From Xiphophorus maculatus (taxonomy: Eukaryota > Chordata > Actinopteri > Cyprinodontiformes > Poeciliidae), in the NCBI RefSeq assembly GCF_002775205.1, contig NC_036456.1, positions 13,729,463-13,793,462 of the forward strand: DNA of 64,000 bases, written 5' to 3'. Numbering within the stretch: the first letter of the stretch is position 1; every line of letters starts with the position of its first letter. The notes beneath the pieces were generated by a model. It was not told the origin of the DNA. It did not search any database and worked only from the letters and a program-made list of their open reading frames with translations. The position numbers and the translations under genes were made by a program. This document shows positions 1 through 12,510 of the stretch, piece after piece.

Positions 1-249
1 TTCTGCATTTGAGGTTAGATTTCTTCACTGTAACTGTTCTATTTGGATTTGGTTTGTTTAATAAAACATGGCATCTTCACAACTGAATCTAGAGTTTGAC
101 CAATAGTCAGTGAGCGTATGTAGCCTGAATTCATAACAGGATGGAATTTGGTATTTTTTTAATATGGCTCAAACACAGAATTATTCCTTTGCCCTGTCTT
201 TCCCTACTGACACATGTGATGCTTTGTTTTCCTCCTCTCCTCTGTCTAG

Positions 250-384
250 GAAGTTGATGGGATGGGGGGAACCTTTGGCCTAAAAATGTGGACCTACCGC
301 GTGCTGTTGGAGCTCATCCACTGGGCTGACCAAGCTGCAAAGACCCTGCATGTTTTACACACTGAGAGAGAAGGAACAAAGTAG
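250..384 (+). CDS. Terminal coding exon of an unidentified gene (partial)
   Basis: A polypyrimidine-rich acceptor (ctgtctag) precedes an open stretch of 44 codons ending in TAG at 382-384. The peptide begins EVDGMGGTFGLKMWTYRVLL and is hydrophobic/aromatic in the middle (MWTYRVLLELIHWADQAA), with a charged tail ending EREGTK. The other two frames stop quickly, which supports this phase, and the exon is GC-richer than its flanks. I do not recognise the protein. The earlier exons lie left of the window. The sequence after the stop is AT-rich and contains AATAAA at 1009-1014, which could end the transcript. Confidence 0.55.
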   Translation, partial: EVDGMGGTFGLKMWTYRVLLELIHWADQAAKTLHVLHTEREGTK

Positions 385-2469
385 ATCTGACCCCTTTTCG
401 TTTCACTCCAACAACATTAAACAAACCTAATCAACACTACGAACCAGCTTCTTCTTCAAAATATTCCTATTTAAACATGTAAACAGTAGATCACGTTATA
501 CACTTGATGTTGAAAAATTACATAACAAAACCATGTAAACAGCTTTTCCCAGGCACTGGCATTTCCACAGCAAGTGTTAAAGTGATCCTTGGTTTGCCAT
601 GTTGGTATTTCCTTTGACAAAGAAAATTCTTGCAAGTTTGCTCCAAGAGGTGACTAAATTAGATTTTCTCTTTTTCTTCGAATGCTGTATAAATGTATTC
701 TGGTAAAAACCGTCCCCTTGTAATACACTTTGCTTCGTAGAGGGTTTGGCTGTTGAGAAACAATTGCTTTCCTGGAGTCTTGGACTGTGTTGAGGTTTTA
801 AATTTTACCCAATTGTCTATGTTTGCCCGTGACGTATGTAATGTGCCAGGCACCCCGTAGACATCTGCACAGCTGAAATATTGGCTCATATTTATACTGA
901 TCTTCTTCGGCTTTTTCTGCATACATACAACTCAGACTAAGAACTTGATGAGTATTCAATTGTTTGTAAAATCTGTTACATATTGTACACAAAATGAACA
1001 TCAACACAAATAAACAATGATTAACTTAAATGGATGTTTATAGCTGTCAGCAGACAAAATGTGAACAAAGGCACTGAATCTCAATCAGTATAAAATCTGT
1101 ACTCCTAAAAAAAAGCTTCTATGTGCAAAGACCTCCTTTTGAGTTATTTTCTGTTTATATTTTTCATTTTTAAGATTTACGGAGGGAACTAAAGCAGAGA
1201 GGTGGCCAACTTTCCTCATGAGAGATTTTAAGCATTCATATAATTTAAATTAGCCAGTGTAACCCAAGCGTATTGCTTTCTTCACCACTGAAACCAAGTG
1301 CGATCAAAATCAGGTTACAGTGTCCACCAGCACCCAACATAGTTTGATTTTGCTTCTTCATGTGATTGCATAGTGTTTTTCTTTTTCTCTGATTTTATAA
1401 ATCAATATATTTGAGCAAAACACAGAGCAAAACAATATAGAAGAGTAAGTACAGTTGGCGCGCTTACTGTTTTAACAAGAACAAGTAAATGTTCAAAAAA
1501 CTTGCGAGTCTCAGTTCAAACTGTGCATCATGTTTCGGAGCACTCTGACCATGCTGGATGAGCTCCACATTGGTCCCCGATTTATCCTGCATCTACATGT
1601 ACACAACAACTTTTTGCCCTCTTTCTTAGCTAGACTTTACTTGATTCAGAGTGTTTGCCAGTGCAATTGGATACCACCTCAATATTTGTTGGGTGGTCAT
1701 AGCAAGGAGAGTCCAGATTCTGTTCAGGGACAGTCCTATTTGCGGCATATTATTTAACCTATTTCGTACTCTTTCAGGCCACTGGAAAAGATTTAATTGT
1801 ATTTCTTTATCCTACATGTGAAAGCAAAAAAGTCCAGCAACATTTTGCCAGCTGACTCTCAGCTTTCCCAGAGTATGTACAGTATATGTACACAAATTCA
1901 CACTGTGAGTGAACTTTTTCAGTATGGAACAGCTTACTTCAAAATAATAGGCAGGCATGTTTAGTAGTAGATTAGTAGATTTTTATTTTCAGTCCCATGT
2001 ATTCATTTCAGTGCGTAAATTTTAAATCGGAAGGGTTTTTTAATGTCATATTGTCCCTTCATTCTCTTCTCATTTAATGCTTGGGGTTTAATTCTCAGAT
2101 CAAGGTACGCCTGGCACAGGTCTCTAGTTCATCACAGTGCAATGCATATTTAGATTTCTTTTTCAGTATTATTTCATAGATGTGATATTATTTCCTATTA
2201 TTAGTAGTAAAAGTATTGCGACTATTACTTATTTTCAATAGGATGAGATCTTATGGTGATAATTGTTTTGTTTGTTTGGGTTTTTTTTTTTTTTTACAAA
2301 TGTTGTGTTTAAATTATTATTATTATTATCATTATTATTATTATTATTTCCACATTTTAAAGGGGGTGGTTGGCTGCACCCCATTTTACCAGCGGAACCT
2401 CAAGGATGTTGTGCACATGCGCGCTGCGTGCAATCTACCGGAGCGCCAGAGGTAGTGAAGGCAGTCCTA
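385..2469. other. Intergenic region, no gene recognised
   Basis: AT-rich sequence between the terminal exon at 250-384 and the next start codon at 2470. It probably contains the 3' UTR of the first gene (AATAAA at 1009-1014). A run of TTA/ATT triplets lies at about 2316-2347. The last 60-70 bases before 2470 become CpG-rich and contain an NRF1-like sequence around 2417-2427, in keeping with a housekeeping-type promoter for the following gene. The short ORFs here have no recognisable motifs. Confidence 0.5.
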
Positions 2470-5400
2470 ATGGCGGAGAGCGTACGGTCGCCTTTTGACT
2501 ACCGGGAGCCACCGACCCTCGACAGCGACGGGGATGGGAGCAAACCGCCGCCACCACGGGGGTGAGTGAGCGCGGCGGTGGAAACCGGTTGGTCGTCGCG
2601 AGTCGTTTTCATCGCATTAAACGCCAGAGCCACATGCGCACGCGCTGGGAGCGTGCGCGTATTTGTAGTTAACGTTAGGACCCAGTGTTCGCGTGCATGA
2701 TTTCGGTGTTGTGTTGCAGAAAACGGAGCAGGGAAAGTGTGTTTTATCTGTTTATTTGCTGCAGACGGTGAAGGTTAAAGGTTGGCGTCTGCCGCCCAGA
2801 CGGCTGGGTCTGCACTGAAAAGGAAACCCGTTTTAATTCAGATGTTTGTACGTCGGAGAAGTCCTCGCTAGCTGCTGCTGGAAGCTAACAGGCTAGCGGT
2901 GGTTTAGCATTCATGTTAGCATTATCCCCGCAGAAAACAGTCGCTCTTAAAACCCCTAAATCAGAAGTCGTCTTCATCCACCAGATTTTAAGAACTGCAT
3001 GTTTTCGAACACATTTCTCCTCAGCTTTGAGCCAACGGCTCACAAATGGCAGGCGTGTTTTTGTGTTGAGTAAACAAAGTTGCTGACCACCAGGAAAAAA
3101 AATGCATCCTAAAACATTTAACTGTCACTGGGCTCAGAGATAAGGGACACGTTGTTGCGCTAATCAGCCTTTTCAAAAGGCAAGTCGCACAGTCTGAGTG
3201 ATTGAATGAAGGGGTGGGGCTACTATTGACGTTGTGATTAGAGAAATCACGACCATTAGCAGCAATTAGCTGGGTTACTCGTTGCATCCTGTTTACCATA
3301 TCAATACCCTGAATTGTCTCCAAAATAAGGCAAGATTTTTGATCAAGCTACTCTTAGATGCATTTTATTTGAACAACAATAGCCGTTAACTAAAAATTTT
3401 ATTGCATTTATTAACCAGCAGCTATGTAAATAAACCTTGTTTTTACTGGGAAGTTTTCATTTCAAGCATAAAAAGGAAAAAAGCCACAACATCCTGGATG
3501 TCCCCATTGACAAACAATATGGGTCATTTGTATTTATCTATTTATGTCCCTTTGCTGTTTTATGCAGTACGGTTAAAAATGGAGTATAATTTACTCCATT
3601 TGCACCACAGATTGGATTCCAATCCCCAGGGCAATATTGTGTGTAATATCTTAATTGCAAAATGAAGAAGCATGGAGAGGTGGCTTAATACAGTTTGATT
3701 GGTTCCAAATCTTTTAAAGTTATCAGTTACAAATAAAGGAATAATGGATGTTATTTTGGCCTATATTTCTTACTTCAAAATATCTTTCTTCTTTTGACAG
3801 GCTATATGGTTTGAGTGCTTTTACTTTTAAAACTTACTGGTTGACCTTTTGCTGTCTGTTATGTCAAGAACTGATATAGACTTGTCTATCATGTTCAGAG
3901 ATCTCCAGAATATGAAAAAGAGAGAGAGAAAGAAACCTTTAAGGGTAAAAAGGTGTACAATAGACGTTGTGTTGTAAATGGATGAGTATTTACCAGCATT
4001 ACTGCTGATACATGGAAAGTTTAATAATCATTTCTCTAGCAGGGGTTTGAAATTCCAATCCTTCACTCCAGTGCCACTTTCCTGCAACTTTTGGATGGAT
4101 TCCTGCTGCAACACATCTGAAACTAAAGGCTGACTTTCCTCCTTGGCAAGTCAGGCCTGTTCATGGACCATTAGAGTCTGAAAATGCATGAACAAACACA
4201 TTTGCTTTGTTTAAGTCTTAGTAAAAAAAATCAAACAATCAAAAATACACTGTGATTTTTGTTCAAATTTTTCATGACATATGACAGTTTTTGCAGTCAG
4301 GCTGAGTCACAGCCTAATTGTGTTTCGTGGATAGTAGTATACATGGGATAACGAGAAGCGCCTCACAACCAGCTCCCAATCAAAATTCACACAGTCGCTC
4401 GAAAATCAAACCTGTTGGAAATACTGGCCGCGCCTTGTGAGAGTGTCGCACTGTTGAAGCAAATTTACCTGAAACTCTTACATTCACTGTGTAAGCAGTA
4501 TAACACTGTTATATATAGTGTTATGTTAACACTATAATGAAATGTTACTTTCATTAAAGTGGACATGTCTCTAAAAAAGACTGAAATTCTGATATTGGAG
4601 TTTGTGAGCTTCAAAGCCACATAAAAATATTGTCCCCCAACCATTTCTTCTTGCTTATTGAATTGAGGGTTCACTCATTTCTCTCACATTAGCACACATT
4701 AATATGATTGTAAATACAAAACTACTTCAGTAAAAGTGTGTTGTTGACTGTAGTGAAGTTAAGACTGCAGTTTTTTTGCACAGAATGCCAAGGATTACTA
4801 AGGTTAGTGTCCTTCTCTGGCGAGGGTCTCATCGCTTCCGGGTTTTCTATTTCTTCTTCTTTTGTAGTTCCAGACATAAGGCTACACGTAAAGTGTATGT
4901 TCGTATGCAGCACATTCCCAAACTTGTACGACACGTGTCACATCACATGTATGTCACTTCCAAGCGTCTGGTCGTACTGTGCGAAAACAAAGTTTGTAAG
5001 CTGTGAATTATAGAAAGTGCCGATGTAGTGGTACAGTACATCGGCACAATATTTACAGAAAATATTGTAGTGTAGTCCCAGCTTAAACATCAATCCTGTA
5101 ATCTTTTCATTTTCAGTTGGAGTCGAAGTTTCTGTCAAGAAATGCGCAGCACATTTTTTCTGTGATGATTGATAACTGTTTGTTTTATTGTTGAATTAAG
5201 TCAATGCTTTCAAAATCAGTTATAGTCTGTTAGTAATATGGGGATTTGCTAAAATTAGAATAAATAAATACATAAATAAAAATCAGTTTGGACCAGTAAA
5301 AACCTGATTGGTTCATATAGTTGAAATAAATTCTTAAAGATGATCTCTTGTTTTTGCTTTGCTCCAGGTGTCTCCTGCACACCTTAATGTGTCTGCTAGC

Positions 5401-8400
5401 TCTGCCAATATTTACAGTAAAAATGCTTTTTATATAATCTTGACTGTACGTTGAACAAAGGCTTTTCTCTTTACAGCCGCGTGTGTGGGAGAAAAAGGAA
5501 GGGCACACCTGTGAAGGTGTGTGATCGAGCGTATGTAACAGAAGATGAGGAGGAGGAGAGCATGTCAGAGCACAGCTACAGCCCGGGTATATATACAAAT
5601 ACAACTTGCCATCTGGTACCACTGTGTATATTCATTGTGCTGTGTTATACCTTCCATTCCAAACATAGCTTCTATAATGAAACCGTTACTTGATCGCAGG
5701 TGACGGCCAGTACCCAGAAGGCGCCGAAGACCGCCTTCCTCCTCCTGGTAGTCCCTACTACCTGCCTGACCCCACTCAGCTCTGGTAAAGAAGACCCTGA
5801 CCACTTTTCTCCGATGCTGACGGAAGCTGTCTCGTTGCTAAACCCACTTCGTGTTTTTCCAGCGTTCCTGAGCTGGGGGAAGAGGGAGCGAGCGGTGTTC
5901 GAGGACCCGTGCTCTTCCACCCGCCTCCCAATTGCCGGATTCGAGAAGTCCACTGTGGTACTCAGGTCCGATTGGTTGTCATAGCAATCCGCGACATTGC
6001 GAAAGGGGAGGAGATAACTGTGGACTACAGCCTGACGGACTGGGGGGAGAACGCAATGGTGAGCAGCTGATAGCATTTTACAGTATTTTCTGTTAAAGAA
6101 GTGATAAGTCCAAGCGAACAGTGAAATATTAGGGATAAAATGGTAATAAAGAATACAATGGTAAAACAATGATTCTCTCACTGAATGTACTCTTATTCAA
6201 AATTGCAGTTATTTTTTACACCCAGAACTTTGGTACTGTTTTACAGTGTGAATATTTAGAATTGACTATTTTAATTACATATAAACAGTCCACTTAAAAG
6301 TTCGCTACATGTTCTAATTTCTATGTACTGTATTCTGTATTTAAATATTTTAGACATTTTAAAGAAGTTGATCCTTTCTGCTTCTCCCGAGTGCATTGTG
6401 TGTTCAGTCTCAGACTCTTACTAGTCTGTGAGATAATTTAATAAATGGCAGCTGTCAAGCATTGTAAATCCGCACATAACAGTAATTATCTATCAATTTC
6501 TGCTGCATGAAGTGAATAATGCTAGTGGCATTATTAAGGCTATGAATTAGGGCTGTGAAAAGCCCTAATTTCAGCTTTTCATCGCTTTTGCATATTTCTA
6601 ACAAATGTTTTGTAAATTGCAATGATCTTGATAACTTTTTGCAAACGGTCATTGGACTAGACATTCATATAAATTACATTTACTTCTTAATGAAATCACC
6701 AGTCCAGTGCAATATAGTGTAGAGCCGTTTTAATAATAGCTAGATGTTTTTTTGAAGGAGCCAAAGAACAACAACAGACGAGTAAAAGAGGAGAATGTAC
6801 AAGGGCACTCGTCAGAATGATTTCCTAAATTACTAAAGACAATCACAACAGATGCTAACTTCATCCTGATGTGTTTTACTCCTGACCACAGGACAGTTGT
6901 AATCTACACCAGTTAATTGTTCTTCTGTTGTGTAACCAGGAGGAAGAGGCTGGCCCTCACCCGCTGTCCCTCTCTGTGTCCGATTACCTCACCCCCTCCT
7001 GGTCACTGTCACCCTCCTCCTCCCCACTCACCCACTCTGAGGCCAGCGACTCAGACCGGGAAGAAGACGAAGAGGAGGAGGATGACGATGATGACGACGA
7101 CGATGAAGAAGAAGAAATTGAGGAGATAAGGGGTCGGATGCTTCGGCGCCGCAAGAAGCGCAAGCTGCCTGCGGCCGTTAATTCCAAGAAGAAGAGCGCG
7201 CCCCCTTCCTCCAGGGGTCCTGGGCGCCCCTGCTCCTCCTTCTCCCGGCCGGGGCCCGTGGCCCCGCCAGCTCGGCCGCTGGCGCCCCCAACAACCAACA
7301 TAAACAATAACATCAACATAAACATCGGCAGCTCCAGCGGCGCCGCTGTGAACCGGCGGCAGCATTGCCCGTACTGTGGCCGCCACTACCGCTCGCTGGC
7401 ACGCCACCTGGAGAAATACCACGGCAACCAGCCAGATGTCCGAACGGCCATGGAGCTGGCACACCTGCACACACACAGCTCCTCGAACGGCAACACGCCA
7501 CACCCCTCCTCGTCCTCCACCTCCGCTCCTCACAGCCACTCCTTCGCCATCCCACAGTCCTCCGCCTCCAACCCGGCTCCGCCTTCGCTCTTCTCCAGGG
7601 AGAGGGAGTCGCCGGCTACGCGCTCGAGCACGGGCAGCGTTTCCTTCTCCCTCTCGCTTTCACCTCCTGCGTCTGCACAGCCCACAGCTGCAAAGAAGGG
7701 GCCCAGCTTACCGCTTCCCGCTGCCAAACTCTCCTCGCCGCCGCTGGTTTCTCGAGTAAAGAGTCCGTCGCCACCTCCGACCCCGGCTTTGAAAAGAGGA
7801 AGGCGGATGAAGAAGGAGAAGCACGAGGAGCAGCAGAAGGTGGAGGTAGAGAAGAATCAAGAGGAGCTGCTGCCGCCTCCCACTCCGGAGCCTAATATTG
7901 ATCCTGATGAAGATCTGGAGCTCAGTGGAGTGGAGGAGGATGCACCAGAGAAGAATGGAGAAGTTGTAAGGTGTGGTTAGATTTTCTGTCTGCCTAGAAA
8001 CATTTATTTATTATGTCATCGATTAATCCACAGGTTTTTCATTTGTCTGTTTATTCCTTTTTACACAGTATTAGACATACATTCAAAGTTGTAAATAAAC
8101 GGTTACATTCTTTTTTAAATAAGAAAAACTACATTTTATCACCTAAAACAATTACTACTCTGAATATGTTTTCTTTTTCCCACCAACTGAACTTTTTTCA
8201 ATCGGTATACTCTAGTTAACAGCTAATTGATTTCTAAATTAGTTGATGATTATTTCAATAATCGATTTAATGTTTCTCAATTTTTCTCTCCAGCACACAC
8301 AGGCATCACATGTCTCCCCTGCTCTCCTCCCTGTCGTGTTTGATCATCTACCTCCGCCGCCAGCAGCATTCCTCCTCCCTCGCTCTGACTCGCTCTCCTC

Positions 8401-10674
8401 ACTCTGCCGAGGCGTGGCGGCTGCTCTGCCACTCCAGCCTCTCGCTGCTCATCCTCTACAACCGACACCGGGAATGCGAGGTGGCCAAGCTCACAATTCA
8501 GGACTACCGCAACCGGATCACGCCGCAGTCCGCCCCCAGCGCCTCCTCTGCCATGGAGTCTTTCTTGTCCCCCTTCGAGCATCAGGTCTTATGCCACCTC
8601 CCACGGGCGGGGGTCCTGGGCAAGCGCGGCCGCGTCCAGCCGCTCATCCTCCCGCCTCACTGCGAGTCCTGCCTGGACCTGCTGCTCCGCACCAGCCCCA
8701 ACGTGGGCGTGGACCCCGAGAGCCCCTACGTCTTCTCCCGGCCCTACCACTCGCCTGCCACTCCGCTCCGCGGCACAGACCTGCTGAGGAACTTGGCTCG
8801 GGCCAGTGGGGCCAAAAACGCCGGGGCGCTGACGGCGACACGAGTGCGGCGGCAGGTGGCCATCCTCACCCAGCTGCTGCTGCTGGAGGACGGAGAAGGT
8901 CCGGGTGGAGCCATCAAACGGCTGGAGGACTTCCTGGAACGGGAGTACCACGTGACGCAGAACTGCTCCTCCATCATACGAGATCCAGCGCTGATGAGTC
9001 GAGTTGGACGCGTCGTTCTCTACGGAGAGAGGGAGGGCGTGCTTTTCAGGGGCATGAGCCTCCAGGACATTTGCCTCGAGTTAGACGGTAAGAAATGCAT
9101 CTAACAGTTTTCTTTTTCTATTTCCAACCCTGTCTGTATGTCGTTTCAGCCAATGATGTAGCTGCACCCAAATCAATAGACACAATGTTAGAAGTTTGTT
9201 TTTGTCAAAATCAGAAAGATTTATGGTGATTCTTTTTTTTTCATTCAGTAAAAAGTGAATAAGTTCTGTAAAGAGAACATTGCAGTACTGCAGTTCTTAT
9301 AAATGAAGATGTTTTACATCTTCTGAGGAAAACTGTTCCTTTAATCAAACACGATTAAGAATGCTTTTCTTTGAATTACACAGGATGCTATTCTTGAACT
9401 TTGATAAATGACTTAAAATGTCAGAAAAATTTCATAAACATTCTGAGACTATTGTATTATAGAGTAAAATAGCACTAATTTCTCTTTCCCTAATCTTTTT
9501 TACTTTCAATTCATTTCTTGAAAAGCATCATTTGAAGTATTTTGATTCATGTCTTGTTCAAAACACTGACTCACTTCTCAGGTCTTAATTTCACTGGAAC
9601 TCCTTTTCTCCCCCAGAAGTACTGGGCAGCTCTGACCTCTTTTGACAAATGGCATGAAAGTGCTATAGTTTTTATCAGGATTTTTCTTTTGTTTGTTTTT
9701 TTTCTTAGAACATTTGAAGTGTGTGTTTTATTTATTTTTTTTGCCTAATTCTTGCTGGTACGCCAAAATGAAATGCAGTCTTTAGAAGTCACCTAAATGG
9801 TACATGGAGTCCATTTCTGGATATCTAATCTCCAGCTGTTTTGTGAAGGCCTCTGATGTTTCTCAGAAAACAATCTGCCTCATACAAACCTAGAAACACA
9901 GCAGATGGGTCAGAGATAAGGATGGGGAGGAGTTTTAAAGCAGAGTTTAGGTAGCGACTAAAGCATTAATCAGAGAAGCAAGCAATGGTGACAGACAAGG
10001 AGCAGGTGAAGACGCTTTTTGAACCGCACATCATCCTAAACGCATAAGTCTCCTGCATTATGCTTTGGGGATGCACATCTTCAGCAGGATCATGTAAGCA
10101 AAGTGTTAAGCATTCAGTCACATTGAAATTTGTCTTCAAACAGTGATGTCTGGCAACTCCGGAGATTCATTTTCAGAAGATTCGGATGCAGATGAAGAGA
10201 AGGAAGACGTAAAGGAGAAGACGGAGGTGATCGTAAAGAAGAAAGGACCGGGACGACCCCCACGGAAGAAACCTGCACCCCTTCCTCCAACCACTGTCAC
10301 CCCACCTGTAGCAAACCCCCAAAAAAGGAGACCTGCTCCAGTTAAATCAGGTAGGTTTGTCAACGGCGACCTTGTGACCTGAAAGGATCTTATACGTGTG
10401 CTCATGGCCTTCATTACACCTTCCCACAGGAAAACGCGGCGTCCTGAAGCGACCCTGGTCCGAGGCGGAGCGCGTAGCTGTGGAGACGCACCTCAAGAAG
10501 AACCTCTTGGACCTGCGTGTCCCAGCCAAGGCGGACTGTGAACGCTGCCTGGAACTCTGCCCCCTGCTGGTGAGCAACCAGCGAGACTGGAGAGCCATCA
10601 AGTTTTATGTCCACAACCGGATTCAGCTGCTGAAGAAGCAGGGGAGGAGAGAAAGTGCTGCTGCAGTTAGCTAG
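2470..10674 (+). CDS. SET-tail / C2H2 / Crypton-recombinase-like nuclear protein
   Basis: Model of eight exons: 2470-2561, 5477-5586, 5700-5784, 5863-6058, 6940-7970, 8294-9087, 10144-10350 and 10430-10674. All phases agree, giving 919 codons plus stop. Seen in order: exon 2 basic GRKRKG; residues about 110-161 resemble the C-terminal half of a SET domain (PNCRI, GEEITVDYSLTDWGEN); a Ser/acidic tract (eight Asp in a row) followed by a basic NLS-like RRRKKRKL; a C2H2 finger starting CPYCGRHY at Cys304; Pro/Ser-rich linker; residues about 510-769 resemble a Crypton-type tyrosine recombinase (NRHRECEVAKLTIQDY, LTATRVRRQVAIL); AT-hook KKKGPGRPPRKK in exon 7; C-terminal KRPWSEAE module. The SET part lacks the upstream half and the NHxC motif, and the recombinase lacks its expected His and Tyr, so a DNA/chromatin-binding role is inferred, not catalysis. 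The frame requires the weaker donor GTGTGG at 7971. AATAAA lies at 10970-10975. Confidence 0.82.
2562..5476 (+). other. Intron 1 of the SET/Crypton-like gene
   Basis: Bounded by donor GGTGAGTG and acceptor TTTACAG. The first 100-150 bases after exon 1 are CpG-rich, so the promoter island probably extends into the intron. It contains a half-MITE-like repeat at about 4031-4170, a small inverted repeat (TATAGTGTTA and its complement around 4514-4536) and a hairpin with 11-bp arms at 5017-5027 and 5037-5047. I see no coding exon in it. Confidence 0.6.
4031..4170. repeat. Fragment of a short interspersed MITE-like repeat
   Basis: The text reading 'ccaatccttcactccagtgcc' followed by 'tcctgcaactttt' and 'tgctgcaacacatctgaa' resembles the outer part of a very common fish non-autonomous DNA repeat. 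A related but better preserved copy lies at 12610-12815 in this window. Family assignment is from memory. Only one end is clear here. Confidence 0.45.
9088..10143 (+). other. Intron 6 of the SET/Crypton-like gene
   Basis: Starts with donor GTAAGA after the recombinase-like exon and ends at acceptor AAACAG. It is AT-rich. I see no gene, no clear repeat and no structured element in it. Confidence 0.6.
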
Positions 10675-11819
10675 AGCGAAGGGAATCTGTGAAAGAAGGT
10701 AAAGTACCATGATGTATAAACCACCAGCAGTCGGGACGAACTGTGGAACAAGCTGAGAGGAGCAGCACCTGAAGTTTTGGGGTTTTCCAGGTCATCGCCC
10801 TGGTTATAAGGGAGTAGTGTAATAAAAGTGATTAAGCTATGAGGACAGACTGGATGAAGAAAAAATATTCTTTTGCTCCGTTTTGGAAACTTTTTGACAA
10901 ATGAGGTGGAGCACAGTGAACACTTTTTATTAGGTTTTTTAAAATGTCCTGTTTACTTTCTGCCAGTAAAATAAAAGTAGAGAACGTATGGGGGGAAAGT
11001 GGGTCACTAGCAACAAGTCTGTGGAGTTTTATGCAGAAAGCAGACAGACCTCTGTCACGTCGCTGTTGACCAAACATGAATGTGTAAAGCTTTGGGAGAA
11101 CAAACTAAACTACATGGACTCGTATGAATCTGTACAGTATGTGTTTGATGCTCATGTGTGCTCCAACAGGTGTGTGTGTGTGTGTGTGTTGGAAAAAAGT
11201 ATTCTTCAGTGTCCCAGACCATGATGCACCTGTTTTTAAGTGTTTCTTGCATACCTCCATACCATCATTATAGGTTAGTGTGTCAAGGCACATCTACTTG
11301 AATTCACTGAGTATAATTTTTAATAAAAATTATGTATTTCAGAATCAACATATGACCTTATCCACACTGTAAATAGTTCCTAATCTATAAAAGTATGAGG
11401 TTGTGATAGCAAAGTTGGCAGTTTCTCTTTGTGTATATAAACTGTAAATATTACCTGTACTTATTAAAGTGTATGACATTTTGTTGTGTTTTCCTAAACT
11501 GGATTGTAAAGTGAATTTTGCCTTGTGAAAACAACTGAGCAACATAGAAATGACAAACTTGTTTTTTGGGGGGTTCTTTTGTGTTTTTTTTGGTATTTAT
11601 TAAAAAGTAAACATTTGTTTTATACAATTTTCAGGTGTGGATAAGAATGGCAATATGTTGAGTTTCAAGATTTGATTCCTTAGTCAGCAGGTGCATAAAA
11701 ATAAATCACTATCAACAAATTAGTGTAGTTTAGTAATTTATTTCAAAATGAATAATCTAAAGTAATTATTTCTGTAAATTTTCATAAGCAATGACATCTA
11801 ATGAATATTTCTGTTTGAC

Positions 11820-12510
11820 AAACATAATATTACAGGCATTAATAATGCATTAATTAATACAGGCATTAGGAACATTTTTCTGTTCCTGCATGGACAATCA
11901 TGAAAGACTACAGTTGTCCAGTAGACACTAACCAAAACCCTCCACAAGGGGGAGCAATCTACCAAGGCACAATCCTGAAGAATCTGGCTGTACTCGGAGA
12001 AGAAATTTACAAAAGGTTGAGTGGAAGGGAAAATACCTCCACAAGCAACAGAGATAATCATAGCCTGTTAAGAGTTTGAAGGAAATGTACATGAACTTCA
12101 GCTGAAGTCTGAGTGTGAGTCGCCACATGGACAAATCCAGAACATGAGCTTCAAAATTATTACATTCCTTGTGTGAAACTCCTCCTGGACCAAAGATGTC
12201 AGAATCATCTGCTGCACAATGGCCCAATGTCTTTTCATACGTTAATTTCCCAGATCCTGAAGGAAGAGTGAAATTTCCACAGTCAGTGATGACTTGGGGT
12301 TGCATTTCATCTGCTAGTGTTGTTCCACTTTATTTTAGTCCAAAGTCAGATCAGCTGTCTACAAGGACCTATTAGAGTACATCAGGCTTCTCTCTGCTGC
12401 CAAGCTGTGCAGAGATGCTGATTTAATTTTCCAGCAGGACTCAGCATCTGACCGCACTGGTGCCAAAAGTTCAAATGCTAGCTTTAATGTTCATGGTGTT
12501 ACTGTGTTTG
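11820..12510 (+). mobile_element. Decayed Tc1-like transposon (copy 1 of a family)
   Basis: In several broken frames the plus strand reads as the middle to late part of a Tc1/mariner-type transposase. At 12271-12340 the peptide FPQSVMTWGCISSASVVP resembles the conserved SVMVWGxMSSxGVGP region of Tc1-like elements. Near 12415-12445 DADLIFQQD resembles the block holding the second catalytic Asp. Earlier parts (KLSGR..ILEEF-like text around 12015-12060) also fit. Stops and frameshifts break the frame, so it is a fossil. Related pieces lie near 31.0-31.6 kb and 47.6-48.0 kb. Exact ends are not resolved. Confidence 0.75.

Noticed and set aside
659-1007. Two overlapping minus-strand ORFs (87 and 69 codons) after the first terminal exon.
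   Set aside because: AT-rich, no recognisable domain or splice context; most likely the 3' UTR of the upstream plus-strand gene.
6984-7727. Long minus-strand ORFs opposite exon 5, including Ser-rich and Arg-rich proteins.
   Set aside because: They are complements of a low-complexity, GC-rich coding exon on the plus strand, with no motifs of their own.
7966-7970. Use of donor GTAAGG at 7966 to end exon 5 of the SET/Crypton-like gene.
   Set aside because: It places exon 6 in a frame without recombinase similarity, while the donor at 7971 restores the recognisable frame.
8243-9091. A 282-codon plus-strand ORF over the recombinase exon in another frame.
   Set aside because: Its Pro/Ala/Arg/His-rich translation has no family features. 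The frame from 8295 to 9087 carries the conserved blocks and joins both neighbours in phase.
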